64,000 bases of DNA from Phycisphaerae bacterium (GCA_030428945.1 JAUIEC010000008.1:224705-288704), one strand, 5' to 3'; counted from the first letter of the stretch, positions 39,583-50,265 are shown. The notes: generated by a model from the letters alone, not told the origin. Made by a program: numbers and translations.

Positions 39583-41121
39583 TCACTCGGTTGTGTTGCG
39601 GGCGGTGGCGAGCAGGTCGTCGCTCTCGCGCAGCAGGCGGATCGCCATCTGGATGTCCTGGCCGAACTCGCGATCCTCTTCGGCGTGGGTGATCTCTTCG
39701 CGGACGATCGCGTGGGCGGCCCTCGGGCCTCGTCCGGGCTGCAGCGGGGCGCGGTAGTCGAGGGCCTGGGCAGCGCACATCAGTTCGATCGCCAGGACCA
39801 TCTCGACCCGGTCGAGCACTTCGAAGCCCTTCAGGGCCGAGGTCGCGCCCATGCTGACGTGATCCTCCTGTCCCAGCGAGGTCGGGATCGTGTCGACGCT
39901 GGCCGGGCTGGCGAGCACCTTGCACTCGTTGACCAGGGCGGCGGCCGTGTACTGCGGCAGCATGAAACCGCTGTTGACGCCGGTGTCCTGCATCAGCAGT
40001 TTCGGCAGTCCGTCGAGTCCTTCGAGCAGCAGGTAGATGCGTCGCTCGGAAATGCTCCCGAGGTCGCAGAGGGCGATCGCCATGTAGTCGAGTACCAGGG
40101 CGAGCGGTGCCCCGTGGAAGTTGCCGCCCGAGATCGCCTCGGTCACGCCGGTTTCGGGCGGGCCGAACAGGATCGGGTTGTCGGTGACGCTGTTGATTTC
40201 GGTTTCGACGGTCGTGCAGGCGTGCCGCCAGGCGTCGCGGACGGCGCCGTGCACGGGCGGGCCGCAGCGGAGCGAGTAGGGGTCCTGGACCCGGTCGCAG
40301 TCGGCGTGCGAGAGCAGGATCTCGCTGCCCTGCATGTGGGCCCGCACGTGGGCGGCGACCTCCTGCGCGCCGCTGTGCGGGCGGAGCGCGTGCAGGCGGG
40401 GGTCCATCGGGCGGGTGCTGCCCTGCAGGCCTTCGAGCGACATGCAGAGGATCAGGTCGGCCAGGTCGAGCAGGCGCCCGGCGCGCACGCAGATGTTGGC
40501 CGCGTAGGCGGACATGAACTGCGTCCCGTTGATCAGCGCGAGGCCCTCCTTGGCCTGCAGCGTGAGGGGCGCCAGGCCGGCGCCGGCCTGCAGGTCACCG
40601 GCCGGGTGCATCCGGCCCGGGTTGCCGCCTTCCTGCAGGAAGCCGCGGCCGATCAGCGGCAGGCAGAGGTGTGCCAGGGGCGCCAGGTCGCCGCTGGCGC
40701 CGAGGGATCCGCGGGTCGGGACGACCGGCAGCCAGTCGCGCTGCAGCCAGGCGGCGAAGCGTTCGACCAGTTCCGGCCGGACGCCGCTGTGTCCGCGGGT
40801 CAGCATGTGGGCCTTGAACAGCAGCATCCAGCGGACGATCTCGGCCGGGGCGGGCGGTCCGACGCCGACCGCGTGCGAGACCAGCAGGTTGTGCTGCAAC
40901 TGGTCGAGTTGATCGCGCTGCACGCGCTTGTTCTTCAGGTGTCCGAACCCGGTGTTGATGCCGTATACGGCGGCGTCCTGCCCGGCCAGTTCCGTGACCC
41001 AGTCTCGGCCCTGCCGCATGCGGGCGATGGCGCGGTCGTCGACGGCCACCTGCAGCGGTCGGCCGAGGTGCGGGTCGAGTTGTCCGAGCGTCAGGGGGGA
41101 ACCCAGTTTCAAGGTGTCCAA
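39583..41121 (-). CDS. hutH: Histidine ammonia-lyase
   Basis: This 512-residue protein has the normal length. The autocatalytic MIO cofactor triad is Ala142-Ser143-Gly144 in RGSLGASGDLAPLAH. Other family blocks: YGINTGFG near residue 53, SHAVGVG, QDPYSLRC (as VQDPYSLRCGPP) and SLGQEDHVSMG. It deaminates L-histidine to urocanate. hutU and other hut genes are not next to it. It starts 3 bases after the PDZ-like gene stop, so the two are co-transcribed. Confidence 0.96.
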   Translation of the reverse strand: MDTLKLGSPLTLGQLDPHLGRPLQVAVDDRAIARMRQGRDWVTELAGQDAAVYGINTGFGHLKNKRVQRDQLDQLQHNLLVSHAVGVGPPAPAEIVRWMLLFKAHMLTRGHSGVRPELVERFAAWLQRDWLPVVPTRGSLGASGDLAPLAHLCLPLIGRGFLQEGGNPGRMHPAGDLQAGAGLAPLTLQAKEGLALINGTQFMSAYAANICVRAGRLLDLADLILCMSLEGLQGSTRPMDPRLHALRPHSGAQEVAAHVRAHMQGSEILLSHADCDRVQDPYSLRCGPPVHGAVRDAWRHACTTVETEINSVTDNPILFGPPETGVTEAISGGNFHGAPLALVLDYMAIALCDLGSISERRIYLLLEGLDGLPKLLMQDTGVNSGFMLPQYTAAALVNECKVLASPASVDTIPTSLGQEDHVSMGATSALKGFEVLDRVEMVLAIELMCAAQALDYRAPLQPGRGPRAAHAIVREEITHAEEDREFGQDIQMAIRLLRESDDLLATARNTTE

Positions 41122-41124
41122 CGT

Positions 41125-43863
41125 CTACTCCGTTCGGTCGCTGACCAGGCTGCGAATGACCTGGTCGGCGTCGGTGATGATCTGCGCGAGCGGTGGCTGG
41201 CCGCTGTCGGCCAGTTGACGGTCCATCGCGGCCCGGATGTCGGCCCGGCTGAGGCTGGGAAAGTACTCGGGCGGCAGCGCCAGGTTGACGAGGTCGAGGG
41301 CGGTGACGTCGCGGTCTTTCAGGCGGACGCGGAAGACCTGGCCACCGTGTGCCGGCAGTCGTGCGCAGTACAGCAGGTCCGGGTCGGTGCGGACGTACGG
41401 AACGGATTCCGGGATGACGGGCGGGTAGGGTTCGTCGCCGGGCAGGGCGATGCGTTCGAGCGTGCCGACGGCGGTGTCGAGGTGCAGCAGGCCGTGGTTG
41501 CTGAACAGCCAGATGCGTGGCGCGGCCTGGCCGGTCGGGGGCTCGGCCTGGGCGAAGAAGGCCAGGTGCTGCACGCCCAGTTCGTCGGCCAGCCAGTTGC
41601 TGGCGAAGACCTGGCGCTGTTCGGGCAGCAGCAGCAGTTGCCGTCCGCCGCGGAGGACGATCTGGGCGATGCGCGGATCGCGGGCCAGGCGGCGGACGAG
41701 CGAAATCTCGGGCAGGCTCGGGTCGCTGACCATGCCGTGGTGGGCCTGGACCTGTTCGGCCAGGAATTCGCCGGCCCGCGGGTCGTCGCGCGGCGGCAGG
41801 CTCTGCACGAGGTCGACCAGTTCGTCGAAGCCTGACTGCAGCAGCGGTTCGAGGATCGGGACCTGCTCGGGGGTGATGTTCAGCCGCACACCGGGGGTCG
41901 CGTCGGGGCGAATCTCGACCAGGCGGCGCTGCCCGTAGACCCACGCGCGGCCGTCGTCGCCGCCGGTGCCGATCCACGGCCAGGTGCGCGGGTTGGGGAA
42001 CCAGTCCGCGGTCGGGGCGTCGATCGGGGTGATTCGCTCGCTGGCCGTTTCGAAGTGCACCAGGCGGCGCTGGCGGGTCAGCAGCAGCCAGGCGGCGTCG
42101 TCGGCGTCCAGCGGGACCGCCAGCAGCGGGGCCTGCAGCAGGTCGCGGAGCGCGGCGGCCGGCGGGGGGGCGGCGTGGTAGCGGGCGGTGTGGTAGAGGG
42201 CCCGGACGAGGGGGCGGTCGGCGTAGGGGGCGAGCGTCTGCTCGGCTTCGTCCGGGGCGGCGGCGACGAGGCGCTCGAGGGCGCTGGCGATGGCGAGCCA
42301 CTCGTCGCGCTCGGTTCCGGCGGTGGCCTGGCGGAGTTGTTCGAGTGCGGCCAGGAAGATTTCGCGCTGCGGGTTTTCCTGGACGTATTCGAGCAGGGCG
42401 ACGTCGCGGGCGGCGGTGACGCCGGCCTGGCGGGTCAGGAGCGGCAGGGCGGCCTGCAGGTCGCGGCGGATGATCTTCTGGTTTTCGAAGCGCAGGGCGT
42501 GCAGCATCCAGCGGAGGTACTCGGGCAGGATCGGGTGCTGTTCGCGGATCACCTGGGCGGCGAGTTCGTCGATGCGTCCGTCTTCGGGCAACTGGTAGAG
42601 GAAAAACGCGATCCGGGCGGCGACGATCGGGTTCTGGATGACGAACAGGTCGTCGCCGGGGCGGGGCGGGTCGGCCAGGACGGCGTAGGCGTACTCGTAG
42701 AACTCGTCGACCGCGGCCTGGGTATCGCCGCGCAGGTAGGGCAGCCAGGCGTCGGTGTCGACGCGGACCCACTTGCGCGGGTTGCCGCTGCCGCGCCGCA
42801 GCAGGATGCTGCGCGGCTCGATCAACTGGCAGCATTCGCTGCGCAGGCCGAGGTCGTAGAGCATCCAGCCGGCGACCGCCAGCATGTTGCCGGCGACGTG
42901 CTGCTGGGTGCGGTCGGTGGCGACGCTGTCGCGCAGGTCGGCCCGCCAGATCTGCAGCGCCCGGAGGGCGGTCTCCTGGTAGCGTCCGGCGGGTTCGAGG
43001 ATCCGCTGCATCCGCAGGTCCCAGTCGACGCTGCTGCGCTGGAAGTCCTGGCCGGCCTCGGTGAACAGTTCCCATTCGAGCTGGTACGGGGCTTTGCGCC
43101 CGAGCAGCCGGTCCAGTCCGGAGAGGCTCTCCCAGGGCTGGTTCCCGTTGATCGGCTGGGCGAGGCGTTCGAAGCCCTGGAGCAGGCCGCGGGCGGCCGT
43201 CGCCTGCCCGGCCGTGAAGAGCAGGCAGGCGCGCAGGGCGGCCGGCAGTTCGTCCTCGCGGACGGGCGCGTCGGCTTCCAGGTCCCGCAGGGCGGCCAGG
43301 GCGCGTTCGGCGAGGCCGGCGTGGAAGTCGCGGAGGATTTCGGCGCAGGCTTCGCCGCGCGGGGCGACGTAGTCGGTGATTTCGTGCAGTTGTCCGGCTT
43401 CGAGCGGGCCGAGTTCGTGCGTGCCGTCGCGTCGCCGGACCCGCAGCATCAGTCCGAAGCTGGCGGCGCCGAGTCGCTGCCGCAGTTCGAGGGTGTTGCG
43501 GACGGGGCGGTTGGTGACGTGGGTGATGACATCGCCGGGGCGGAGGCCTGAGGCCGGGTCGCCGCTGATCAGGAGGACGGCGAACTTGGGCGGGGTGATG
43601 TTGCTGAGCACGTACTGCAGGCGGTGGCGGACTTCGGCGTCGTCGGCGGTCAGGATCTCGGCCTGCAACCGCTCGACGAGCGGGGAACCGTGGCGGATCA
43701 GGGTCCGGGTGGCGGCCTCGCGGCGGGGGTAGTCGGACGCCCCGAGTTCCTCGATCAGGGCCGCGATCTCGTCCGGGGGCTGGTTGGTCGCGGCGGCGCC
43801 CGCGGGCCAGCTTCCCAGGACGATGACGAGCAGCAGCACTGCGGTTCGCGGCAGATCGATCAT
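41125..43863 (-). CDS. Exported large protein with PDZ-like domain
   Basis: This 912-residue protein starts at the ATG at 43863 (MIDLPRTAVLLLVIV), with GAGGAA 5 bases upstream. Signal peptide about 1-25. Near 35-90 there is a HEAT-like segment (ASDYPRREAATRTLIRHG), then a PDZ-like stretch (GDPASGLRPGDVITHVTNR), a long helical middle and a C-terminal third with repeated beta strands that may form a propeller (RAWVYGQRRLVEIRP, RIWLFSNHGLLHLDT, LLYCARLP). No catalytic motif. It is co-transcribed with hutH, an unusual pairing. Confidence 0.7.
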   Translation of the reverse strand: MIDLPRTAVLLLVIVLGSWPAGAAATNQPPDEIAALIEELGASDYPRREAATRTLIRHGSPLVERLQAEILTADDAEVRHRLQYVLSNITPPKFAVLLISGDPASGLRPGDVITHVTNRPVRNTLELRQRLGAASFGLMLRVRRRDGTHELGPLEAGQLHEITDYVAPRGEACAEILRDFHAGLAERALAALRDLEADAPVREDELPAALRACLLFTAGQATAARGLLQGFERLAQPINGNQPWESLSGLDRLLGRKAPYQLEWELFTEAGQDFQRSSVDWDLRMQRILEPAGRYQETALRALQIWRADLRDSVATDRTQQHVAGNMLAVAGWMLYDLGLRSECCQLIEPRSILLRRGSGNPRKWVRVDTDAWLPYLRGDTQAAVDEFYEYAYAVLADPPRPGDDLFVIQNPIVAARIAFFLYQLPEDGRIDELAAQVIREQHPILPEYLRWMLHALRFENQKIIRRDLQAALPLLTRQAGVTAARDVALLEYVQENPQREIFLAALEQLRQATAGTERDEWLAIASALERLVAAAPDEAEQTLAPYADRPLVRALYHTARYHAAPPPAAALRDLLQAPLLAVPLDADDAAWLLLTRQRRLVHFETASERITPIDAPTADWFPNPRTWPWIGTGGDDGRAWVYGQRRLVEIRPDATPGVRLNITPEQVPILEPLLQSGFDELVDLVQSLPPRDDPRAGEFLAEQVQAHHGMVSDPSLPEISLVRRLARDPRIAQIVLRGGRQLLLLPEQRQVFASNWLADELGVQHLAFFAQAEPPTGQAAPRIWLFSNHGLLHLDTAVGTLERIALPGDEPYPPVIPESVPYVRTDPDLLYCARLPAHGGQVFRVRLKDRDVTALDLVNLALPPEYFPSLSRADIRAAMDRQLADSGQPPLAQIITDADQVIRSLVSDRTE

Positions 43864-43959
43864 GCGTTCCTCACCGGGCACAAACAGGTTCGACTGGGCA
43901 TAATGCTACTCGACGCAGCGCGCGGTGCCAGCCACGTGACGACCCTCCGGGGAGAAACG

Positions 43960-44475
43960 ATGCCGACCCTGACGATCTTCGGAAGCGCCGCGCCCGGCCC
44001 GGGCACGCCGGACTATGCGCAGGCCCGCCTGCTTGGTCAGGCCGCGGCCCGTTCCGGGTGGACGATCTGCAACGGCGGCTACGGCGGGACGATGGCCGCG
44101 GCGGCGGAGGGGGCCGTCTCGGCGGGCGGGCACACGATCGGCGTGACCTGCGGGGCGCTGGGCCGGCCGGGGGCGAACCGCTGGATTCGCGAGGAGGTCC
44201 GCACGGCGGACCTGCCGGCGCGTCTGGCGGAACTGGTCCGTCGCGGCGACGCCTACGCGGTGCTGCCGGGCGGGACCGGGACGCTGGTGGAACTGGCCCT
44301 GGTCTGGGAGTTGCGTTGCAAGGGGCTGGGCGAAGCGCGTCCGATCTGGCTGCTCGGGTCGACGTGGCGACCGCTGTGCGACCTGCTGCCCGAGGCCAGC
44401 GGGGTGCTGTCCTTCGCGGCCGACCTGCCGGGACTGCTGGCGGGGCTGGGGCTGGCGGGTGACTCGCGGGCGTGA
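43960..44475 (+). CDS. LOG-family protein (TIGR00725-like)
   Basis: This 171-residue Rossmann-fold protein. The family signatures are NGGYGGTMAAAAEGA and PGGTGTLVE (103-111, the PGGxGTxxE motif). LOG enzymes hydrolyse cytokinin-type or purine nucleoside 5'-monophosphates, and some bacterial members only bind nucleotides. The N-terminal FGSAAPGPGTPDYAQA stretch is the phosphate-binding loop. GGAGAA lies 4 bases before the ATG. It is followed after 66 bases by tssF but shares no evident function with it. Confidence 0.85.
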   Translation: MPTLTIFGSAAPGPGTPDYAQARLLGQAAARSGWTICNGGYGGTMAAAAEGAVSAGGHTIGVTCGALGRPGANRWIREEVRTADLPARLAELVRRGDAYAVLPGGTGTLVELALVWELRCKGLGEARPIWLLGSTWRPLCDLLPEASGVLSFAADLPGLLAGLGLAGDSRA

Positions 44476-44541
44476 CCCTGTGCGCCACCGGCCGCGGCGG
44501 TTACAGTTCCGGTCAACTCGGACCCTTCGGACAGAGAGCGG

Positions 44542-46299
44542 ATGTACAACGTCTATTACCAGGAAGAGCTGGCGTTCCTGCGGGAGATGGGGCGCGAATT
44601 CGCGGCCGCGCATCCCGCCGTCGCGCACATGCTCGAGTCGGCCGGGGCGGATCCGGATGTCGAACGGCTGCTGGAGGGCGTCGCGTTTCTGACGGGGCGG
44701 GTCCGGCAGAAGCTGGACGACGAGATTCCGGAACTGTTCCAGTCGATGATGTCGCTGCTGTGGCCGCACTACCTGCGGCCGGTGCCGTCGACGGGGATCC
44801 TGCAGTTTCATCCGATGGTCGAGCAGCTCAGCGGTCCGATCACGGTCAAGCGGGGGACCGAGGTTGAATCGGTGCCGGTCGACGGCACGCCGTGCCGGTT
44901 CCGGACGACGTACGACGTCGAGCTGGCGCCGATCGAACTGGCGGACTGTCATCTCGACCTGCCGATGGCGTCGGATGCGCAATTGCGGCTGGTGGTCAAG
45001 GCGGCCGGCAAGGCGCAGCTCGAGCAGGTCAAGCTGCGGCGGCTGCGGCTGTACCTGGCGGACGAGGTGGTGCAGGCTTCGTCGCTGTACCTGTGGCTGA
45101 TGCGGTACGCCAAGCACGTGGAACTGCGGAATCCCGAGACCAAGCAGGTCGTGCGGCTGGAGGCGGACTCGATCCGGCCGGTGGGATTCGCCGACAGCGA
45201 GGGGCTGCTGCCGTACCCGTCGCATTCGTTCGCGGGTTACCGGCTGCTGCAGGAGTACTTCACCTGTCCGACCAAGTTCTACTTCGTCGAGTTCACCGGG
45301 CTGGAGCGGCTGCTGCACCTCGGTCTGGGTGAGAAGTTCGAGATCGTGGTGCCGTTCTCGCGTCGTCCGGAAGACGAGATGCGGGTGGACCGCGAGAGCA
45401 TGCGGCTGTTCTGCACGCCGATCGTCAACCTGTTCAAGCACGCCGCCGACGGGATCCGGGTGGACCATACGCGCACGCAGCATCGCGTGCGGCCGAGCAC
45501 GTCGGGCTCGCCGCCGGAGCACTACGAGATCTACTCGATCGACAAGGTCGTCGGGCTGGTGCAGGGCGAGGCGCAGCGCCGCGAGTATCCGCCGCTGTAC
45601 GCGTTCCAGCACGTCGGCGGGGTCGGCGAGGACGCGATCTACTACCAGTCGCGGCTGTATGACGCGGTCGTCGGCGAGGGGACCGATTCGTACATTTCGT
45701 TCGTCTCGGCCAACCAGAAGCTGGTGGTGCCGCCGACCGAAACGATCTCGATCGACATCACCGCGTCGAACCGCAACCTGGCGGCGCGGCTGAAGGTCGG
45801 CGACGTGAACGTCGCGACGAGCAGTTCGCCCGAGTTCGCCCGTTTCCGGAACATCACGGCGATCAGTCGCTCGCTGCGTCCGCCGCTGGGGCGCGGCCTG
45901 CACTGGCGTCTGATTTCGCACCTGAGCCTGAACTACCTGTCGCTGATGAGCATCGAGGCGCTCCGCGGGATCCTGGAGCTGTACAACTACCAGGCGCTGT
46001 ACGACCGGCAGGCGGCCCGCGAGAACATCCTGCGGCTGGAGGGGCTGGTCGCGCTGGATGCGCGTCCGGTCGAGCGGCTGGTGCAGGGTTCGCCGATTCG
46101 CGGGACGCGGATCGACCTGCAGATGAGCGAGGCCAGCTTCGCCGGCGAGGGCGACATGTACATGTTCGCCTGCGTGCTGAACGAATTCTTCGCCCTGTAC
46201 GCTTCGATGAACGCGTTGACGGAACTGCACGTCAAGGGCACCAAGTACGGCGAGGTCTACGAGTGGGCGCCGCGGCTCGGCCAGCAGGTGGTCCTTTGA
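44542..46299 (+). CDS. tssF: Type VI secretion baseplate protein TssF
   Basis: This 585-residue protein matches TssF (VasA, ImpG) length. Clear signatures: YYQEELAFLREMGREFAAAHP at the N-terminus, FLTGRVRQKLDDEIPEL, SMMSLLWPHYLRPVPS, EYFTCPTKFYFVEFTGL, and the C-terminal FALYASMNALTELHVK. With TssG and TssE it makes the baseplate wedge that anchors the contractile sheath. First gene of tssF-tssG-tssH. Confidence 0.95.
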   Translation: MYNVYYQEELAFLREMGREFAAAHPAVAHMLESAGADPDVERLLEGVAFLTGRVRQKLDDEIPELFQSMMSLLWPHYLRPVPSTGILQFHPMVEQLSGPITVKRGTEVESVPVDGTPCRFRTTYDVELAPIELADCHLDLPMASDAQLRLVVKAAGKAQLEQVKLRRLRLYLADEVVQASSLYLWLMRYAKHVELRNPETKQVVRLEADSIRPVGFADSEGLLPYPSHSFAGYRLLQEYFTCPTKFYFVEFTGLERLLHLGLGEKFEIVVPFSRRPEDEMRVDRESMRLFCTPIVNLFKHAADGIRVDHTRTQHRVRPSTSGSPPEHYEIYSIDKVVGLVQGEAQRREYPPLYAFQHVGGVGEDAIYYQSRLYDAVVGEGTDSYISFVSANQKLVVPPTETISIDITASNRNLAARLKVGDVNVATSSSPEFARFRNITAISRSLRPPLGRGLHWRLISHLSLNYLSLMSIEALRGILELYNYQALYDRQAARENILRLEGLVALDARPVERLVQGSPIRGTRIDLQMSEASFAGEGDMYMFACVLNEFFALYASMNALTELHVKGTKYGEVYEWAPRLGQQVVL

Positions 46300-46371
46300 G
46301 AAGCGAGCCGGACAGCGCGGGCGCCAGGGAGTGCCGGTCACGCCGCGCGGCCCGGCGCAACGGAGGCCTGT

Positions 46372-47439
46372 GTGCCGTCTAAGAAGTGGATCGCAAGTCA
46401 TCCGCTGGTGCGGATCGTTCGCAAGCGCAGCAGCGACTTCGAGCTGTACCAGTTGCTGCACCTGATTGAGCGGATCGAGCACGAGACGCCGATGCTCGGG
46501 CACCAGGGGCCGGTCGAGCAGGAGGCCGTCCGGCTGCGCCCGCGGCTGGCGCTGGGCTTTCCGCCGGGCGACATCGAATCGGCCGACTGGTACGAGAACC
46601 CGCTCGACACGACCGGGCAGTTGCAGTTGACCGTCACGTTCCTCGGGCTGTACGGCAGCAATTCGCCGCTGCCGACCCACATGACCGAGCGGCTGCTGCG
46701 CGAGCAGGAAGACGACATCCGCGTCCGCGACTTCCTGGATGTCTTCCACCACCGCATCTACTCGCTGCTGTTCCGGGTCTGGAAGAAGTACCGCTATTAC
46801 GTCACGTTCCGCAGCAACGGGACCGATCCGATCTCGCAGGTCAATCGCGGCCTGCTCGGGCTGGGGACCCGCGGGCTCGACGAGCACCTGGCCGTCTCGC
46901 CGGTGCGGCTGTTCCGCTACGCCGGGCTGCTGTCGCAGCGGCCGCGGTCGGCGGCCGGGCTGAAGGGCCAGTTGCGCGACTTCTTCGAGGGGATTCCGAC
47001 CGATGTCGAGCAGTGCGTGGGGCGCTGGCTGACGATCCAGCCGAACGACCGCAACCAGATCGGGCTCGGCAAGTGTCGACTCGGCCGCGATTTTCTGCTG
47101 GGCGAGCGGATCTTCGATCGCTCGGGCAAGTTCCGCGTGCAGCTTGGTCCGGTCGGCTTCGACGACTACTGCCGGTTCCTGCCGGGCAGCCGCGACGTCG
47201 AGCAGCTTGCCGAGGTGACCCGCTTCTACTGCCAGGATCCGTTCGACTTCGACGTCGAGCTGACGCTGAAGGGCGAAGAGGTGCCCGAGACGCCGGTCGG
47301 CGCGCACGGCATCCTCGGCCGGCTGGCGTGGACGAGCTGGTTGAAATCCGCCCCCTGCGAGAACAAGTCGGTTATATTTGAGGTTCCACGGTCGTCCGAG
47401 GCGGCCGCGCCAGATGACGAAGCCATGTCCGGGCCCTGA
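46372..47439 (+). CDS. tssG: Type VI secretion baseplate protein TssG
   Basis: This 355-residue protein has a GTG start with GGAGG 8 bases upstream. TssG (VasB, ImpH) features: FELYQLLHLIERI at the N-terminus, LRPRLALGFPPGDI, VTFLGLYGSNSPLPTHMTE, FLDVFHHRIYSLLFR, and the C-terminal CRLGRDFLLGERIFDRSGKF block. Two TssG-type stems bind TssF in the wedge. The final 20 residues are acidic and variable. Confidence 0.93.
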   Translation: MPSKKWIASHPLVRIVRKRSSDFELYQLLHLIERIEHETPMLGHQGPVEQEAVRLRPRLALGFPPGDIESADWYENPLDTTGQLQLTVTFLGLYGSNSPLPTHMTERLLREQEDDIRVRDFLDVFHHRIYSLLFRVWKKYRYYVTFRSNGTDPISQVNRGLLGLGTRGLDEHLAVSPVRLFRYAGLLSQRPRSAAGLKGQLRDFFEGIPTDVEQCVGRWLTIQPNDRNQIGLGKCRLGRDFLLGERIFDRSGKFRVQLGPVGFDDYCRFLPGSRDVEQLAEVTRFYCQDPFDFDVELTLKGEEVPETPVGAHGILGRLAWTSWLKSAPCENKSVIFEVPRSSEAAAPDDEAMSGP

Positions 47440-47471
47440 CGGCATTCCCTGCCTTTTCTGGAGACGCGCTG

Positions 47472-50186
47472 ATGCCCAATGTCGATATGAAACTTCTGCG
47501 GCAGCAGTTGAACAACACCTGCACGCGCGTCCTCGAGGCGGCCGCGGGCACCTGCATCAACCGCACGCATTACGAGATCACGATCGAACACATGCTGGCG
47601 CCGCTGCTGGACCTGGGCAGCAGCGACCTGGTCTGCATCCTCGATCACTTCAAGCTTGACGTTTCGCAGGTCCGGGCCGCGATCAACAAGGTGCTGGACG
47701 AGGTCAAGACCGGCAACAGCGGCCGGCCGCAGTTCTCGCCGTTTTTGGCCGAGTGGCTCAGCGAGGGCTGGCAGATCAGCACGCTCGAGCTGAACCAGGG
47801 CAGCATTCGCAGCGGGGCCCTCGTGCTGGCGCTGCTGCGCAACCCGAGCCGGGCCTACTTCGTCGACTACACCGAAGAACTGAAGAAGATCAACGCCAAC
47901 GACCTGCTCAAGAAGTTCGGCGAGATCACGGCCGCCTCGAGCGAGAACGCCGGAGCCTCGACCGCCGCCGGCGCCGGAGCCGCCGCGGCCGCGCCCGACG
48001 GTGGCGGCGAGGCGCTCCAGCAGTTCTGCTACGACCTGACGGAGAAGGCCCGCAGCGGCAAGGTCGATCCGGTCATCGGTCGCGAGCGCGAGATTCGCCA
48101 GTGCATCGACATCCTGATGCGTCGCTACCAGAACAACCCGCTGATCCTCGGCGAACCGGGGACCGGCAAGACCGCGATCGTCGAGGGCTTCGCGCTCCGC
48201 ATCGCGGCCGGCGACGTGCCGCCGTTCCTGGCGGACATCACGCTGCTGAGTCTCGACATCGGTCAGCTCAGCGCCGGGGCCAGCGTCAAGGGCGAGTTCG
48301 AGCGGCGGCTGAAGGGCGTGATCGCCGAGGTCAACGCGTCGAACGCGGCCGGCAAGCCGATCATCCTGTTCATCGACGAGGCCCACATGCTGATCGGCGG
48401 CGGGCAGGGGACCGACGCGGCCCAGTTGCTCAAGCCGGCCCTGGCCCGCGGCGAACTGCGGACGATCGCCGCGACGACGTTCGCCGAGTACAAGAAGTAC
48501 TTCGAGAAGGACCCGCCCTTCGCGCAGCGCTTCGGCGTGATCAAGCTCGAAGAGCCGGCCGTCCCGGTCGCGGTCGACATGCTCCGCGGCACGAAGGACA
48601 AGTTCGAGAAGCACCACAAGGTGCGGATTCTCGACAACGCGATCCGCTCGGCCGTTTCGATGTCGAACCAGTACCTGACCGAGTCGTCGCTGCCGCGCAA
48701 GGCCGTCTCGCTGCTGGACACCTCGGCCGCCCGCGTGGCGGTCGGCCTGTCGTCCACGCCGGGCCCGCTCGAAGACCTGCGGCGGCGGATGATCCAGCTT
48801 GACGTCGCGATCAAGGCCCTGTCGCGTGATGCCGACGCCGGGCACGAGGTCGACCCCGACGAGATCGAAGCCTGTCAGAAGGAACGGGCGACCTGCCAGG
48901 AGCAGTACGACGCGCTGCAGAAGACCTGGGAGGAGGAGAAGCGACTGGCCGGCGAGGTGATCCGCCTGCGCGAGGAGATCATGGAGGCCGAGCGCGTGGC
49001 CGCGTCCGGCGAACCGGCCGCGCTGCCGGAGGCCAATCCGGCCGCGGTCGCCGCGGCTGCGGGCGAGGGTGACGAACCGGCCGCGCCGCCGCGTCCGATC
49101 GACGAGATCCGGGCGGACCTGACGGGGGCGACCGAGACGCTCGAGCAATTCGTCGGGGAGCGCAGCCCGCTGGTTCCGCTGCAGGTCGACGACGACATCG
49201 TCGCGTCGGTCCTGAGCGACTGGACCGGGATCCCGGCCGGCAACATGGTCAAGGACACGGCCGAGGCGATGCTGACGTTCGAGGAACGGATCGGCGGGCG
49301 GGTGATCGGCCAGGACCACGCGATGTCGGAGATCGGCAAGCGTCTGCGGATCGCGGCCAGCAAGCTGCAGGATCCGAACCTGCCGCTGGCGGTGTTCTTC
49401 CTGGTGGGGCCGTCGGGAACGGGCAAGACCGAGACGGCGTTGTCGGTCGCGGACCTGATCTTCGGCGGCGACCGCTTCATGACCGGCATCAACATGACCG
49501 AGTATTCCAGTTCGATGAACGTCAGCCGGCTGATCGGCTCGGCCCCGGGCCTGGTCGGGTACGGCGAAGGCGGCGTGCTGACCGAGGCGGTCCGCAACCG
49601 CCCGTACAGCGTCGTGCTGCTGGACGAGATGGAGAAGGCCCACATCGACGTGAACCTGCTGTTCATGCAGGTCTTCGACAAGGGCGCGCTGACCGACGCC
49701 GAAGGGCGGGTGGCGAACTTCAAGAACACCGTGATCATGATGACCAGCAACGAAGGCAGCGACATGATCATGGACATGTGCGCCGACGGCGAGATGCCTT
49801 CGCTGGACGAGATGCGGAAGGGCATCCAACCGATCCTGGAGCAGCGCTTCACGCCGGCGTTCGTCGGCCGGACGACGGTGATTCCGTACTACCCGCTGAC
49901 ACCGCCGGTGCTGCGGAAGATCACCGACCTGAAGATGAACAAGATCCGCAAGCGCCTGCTGGAGCAGTACAAGCTGAACCTGGAACTGACGCCCGCGGTC
50001 GGCGACGAGATCGGCCGCCGCTGCCAGCAGATCACGATCGGCGCGCGACTGATCAACCTGATCATCAACGAGAGCGTCCTGCCGGAGATTTCACGCAAGG
50101 TGCTGGAGATGATGGGCGAGACGACCAGCTACCGCACGCTGCAGGTCGACTGCGTGGACGGCGAGTTCACGTATGCCTTCAAGTGA
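47472..50186 (+). CDS. tssH: Type VI secretion AAA+ ATPase TssH (ClpV)
   Basis: This 904-residue Clp/Hsp100 protein. The N-domain (1 to about 145) has the ClpV-like opening ([21 protein letters not shown]). NBD1 has Walker A GEPGTGKT at 227-234 and Walker B FIDEAH near 300. A coiled middle domain follows (about 455-520). NBD2 has Walker A GPSGTGKT near 646-654. ClpV disassembles the contracted TssB/TssC sheath. Its place directly after tssG identifies it as ClpV and not ClpB. The stop lies in an octamer array. Confidence 0.95.
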   Translation: MPNVDMKLLRQQLNNTCTRVLEAAAGTCINRTHYEITIEHMLAPLLDLGSSDLVCILDHFKLDVSQVRAAINKVLDEVKTGNSGRPQFSPFLAEWLSEGWQISTLELNQGSIRSGALVLALLRNPSRAYFVDYTEELKKINANDLLKKFGEITAASSENAGASTAAGAGAAAAAPDGGGEALQQFCYDLTEKARSGKVDPVIGREREIRQCIDILMRRYQNNPLILGEPGTGKTAIVEGFALRIAAGDVPPFLADITLLSLDIGQLSAGASVKGEFERRLKGVIAEVNASNAAGKPIILFIDEAHMLIGGGQGTDAAQLLKPALARGELRTIAATTFAEYKKYFEKDPPFAQRFGVIKLEEPAVPVAVDMLRGTKDKFEKHHKVRILDNAIRSAVSMSNQYLTESSLPRKAVSLLDTSAARVAVGLSSTPGPLEDLRRRMIQLDVAIKALSRDADAGHEVDPDEIEACQKERATCQEQYDALQKTWEEEKRLAGEVIRLREEIMEAERVAASGEPAALPEANPAAVAAAAGEGDEPAAPPRPIDEIRADLTGATETLEQFVGERSPLVPLQVDDDIVASVLSDWTGIPAGNMVKDTAEAMLTFEERIGGRVIGQDHAMSEIGKRLRIAASKLQDPNLPLAVFFLVGPSGTGKTETALSVADLIFGGDRFMTGINMTEYSSSMNVSRLIGSAPGLVGYGEGGVLTEAVRNRPYSVVLLDEMEKAHIDVNLLFMQVFDKGALTDAEGRVANFKNTVIMMTSNEGSDMIMDMCADGEMPSLDEMRKGIQPILEQRFTPAFVGRTTVIPYYPLTPPVLRKITDLKMNKIRKRLLEQYKLNLELTPAVGDEIGRRCQQITIGARLINLIINESVLPEISRKVLEMMGETTSYRTLQVDCVDGEFTYAFK

Positions 50187-50212
50187 GGGAGCGAGGGAAG
50201 AGGGAGCGAGGG
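50181..50212 (+). repeat. Octamer array (GAGGGAGC type) at the tssH stop
   Basis: AAGTGAGGGAGCGAGGGAAG, then AGGGAGCGAGGG; the TGA is the first repeat element. Confidence 0.85.
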
Positions 50213-50265
50213 TCCCGGCGCGCCGGGAGAACCGGGAACCGAATTGCCTGACCTTGCTCCGCCGT

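Noticed and set aside
43906..47445. A 1179-residue open frame on the minus strand
   Set aside because: Antisense to the LOG gene and tssF-tssG, with an Arg/Gln/Pro-rich product. The plus-strand genes have clear families.
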